Program-made: the position numbers and the translations under genes
Assembly (NCBI GenBank): GCA_050249415.1
Contig: JBFWQO010000006.1
Span: forward strand, 124,001-188,000
Source of the DNA: CADEFQ01 sp050249415
GTDB taxonomy: Bacteria; Pseudomonadota; Gammaproteobacteria; Steroidobacterales; Steroidobacteraceae
Direction of reading: 5' to 3'
DNA: 64,000 nucleotides
Part shown: in pieces, positions 63,728-64,000 of the stretch
Layout of the letters: the number at the start of each line of letters is the position of its first letter
Position numbering within the stretch: the stretch's first letter is position 1
The notes under the pieces: model-generated
What the model saw: the letters and a program-made list of their open reading frames with translations, nothing else
What the model was told of the DNA's origin: nothing
Databases searched by the model: none

Positions 63728-64000
63728 TCAGAACTTCACGTTCACGCCCGCGAGGATGCTCCAGGAGTAGAACTCGTTCTCCGCGAGACGCGCGCGCGTG
63801 CCGCTCACGTAGCGCAGCGGCTCGTTGGTGATGTTCTGCATCTGCACGAAGGCGTTCACGTGCTTCGTGACGTCGTAGCTCGCCTTGAAATCGAGCTGCC
63901 CGTGCGTGTCGATATACAGGTCCTCCGAGGGTGCATCGCCCAGCGCGTACAGGTACTCGCTGCGGTAGGCATAGCCGAGGCGCAACTCGAGCCCGGCGAG
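63728..64000 (-). CDS. TonB-dependent receptor, C-terminal part (runs off the window)
   Basis: The last ~90 residues of an outer membrane receptor barrel: LRLGYAYRSEYLYAL, LDFKASYDVTKHVNAFVQMQNITNEP and the end SWSILAGVNVKF with a final Phe, as outer membrane proteins have. The NITNEPLRYVSGT pattern fits the sugar-oligomer or amino-acid-type receptors common in Xanthomonas-like bacteria. The start lies beyond base 64000. Confidence 0.85.
   Translation of the reverse strand, partial: LAGLELRLGYAYRSEYLYALGDAPSEDLYIDTHGQLDFKASYDVTKHVNAFVQMQNITNEPLRYVSGTRARLAENEFYSWSILAGVNVKF

Overview
The window is GC-rich chromosomal DNA, densely coded on both strands, with short gaps, many 1-4 base start/stop overlaps, and a protein set typical of a free-living Gram-negative. 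TonB-dependent receptors, a BamA/TamA-type outer membrane protein, many lipoproteins, an ExbB/TolQ-type protein, ilvA with two regulatory domains and a PA0069-type radical SAM gene point to a high-GC gammaproteobacterium (Xanthomonadales/Steroidobacterales-like). That placement is an inference. I found no rRNA, tRNA, CRISPR or phage genes.

Layout. 0.3-11.5 kb holds housekeeping and signalling genes: homospermidine synthase, a small CxxC protein, a SPOR-domain protein, an SDR, an NlpC/P60 lipoprotein, a GGDEF-EAL protein, a VanZ-like membrane protein, an NAD(P)-binding protein and a TPR protein. 11.6-24.9 kb (minus strand) is one tightly coupled cluster of eleven genes. Its products are lipoproteins, a transmembrane Ser/Thr kinase with TPR and PEGA regions, an FHA-PEGA-SUMF1 protein, an ExbB/TolQ-like channel, an FHA protein with an actin/Hsp70-like look, and two von Willebrand A (vWA) proteins. 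Both vWA proteins start with the same Asp-bearing membrane segment, which resembles that of ExbD/TolR. I read this as a candidate phospho-regulated, proton-driven envelope machine. It is the best candidate here for an undescribed system.

24.9-28.5 kb carries a radical SAM gene of the PA0069 family. An intein interrupts it exactly at the third iron-sulfur cysteine. The intein is itself interrupted by a 1440-bp IS256-family element with an 8-bp target duplication, inside its second LAGLIDADG motif. Removing the element and one duplication restores one frame (78 + 344 + 276 residues). The transposase has a frameshift.

28.5-48.4 kb is accessory metabolism: MFS exporters, a tandem alpha/beta-hydrolase without serine nucleophiles, an AI-2E family permease, a sialidase-like/TlpA-like pair, an ilvA-hydrolase-PGPGW operon, folE, patatin, a large coiled-coil FHA protein, a GST, a nitrilase-like protein and an S9 peptidase. 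Two long palindromic repeats lie at 31.6-32.2 kb. 48.4-52.6 kb is an ECF sigma/FecR/TonB-receptor cell-surface signalling unit. 52.7-56.3 kb pairs a BamA/TamA-like barrel with an LTA-synthase-type sulfatase. The rest is an SDR, an MDR reductase, PAP2, a GPH transporter, an ALDH, a P1 peptidase, a DMT permease and the end of another TonB receptor. A short dispersed repeat built on AGCGAA-type units appears in three intergenic places.
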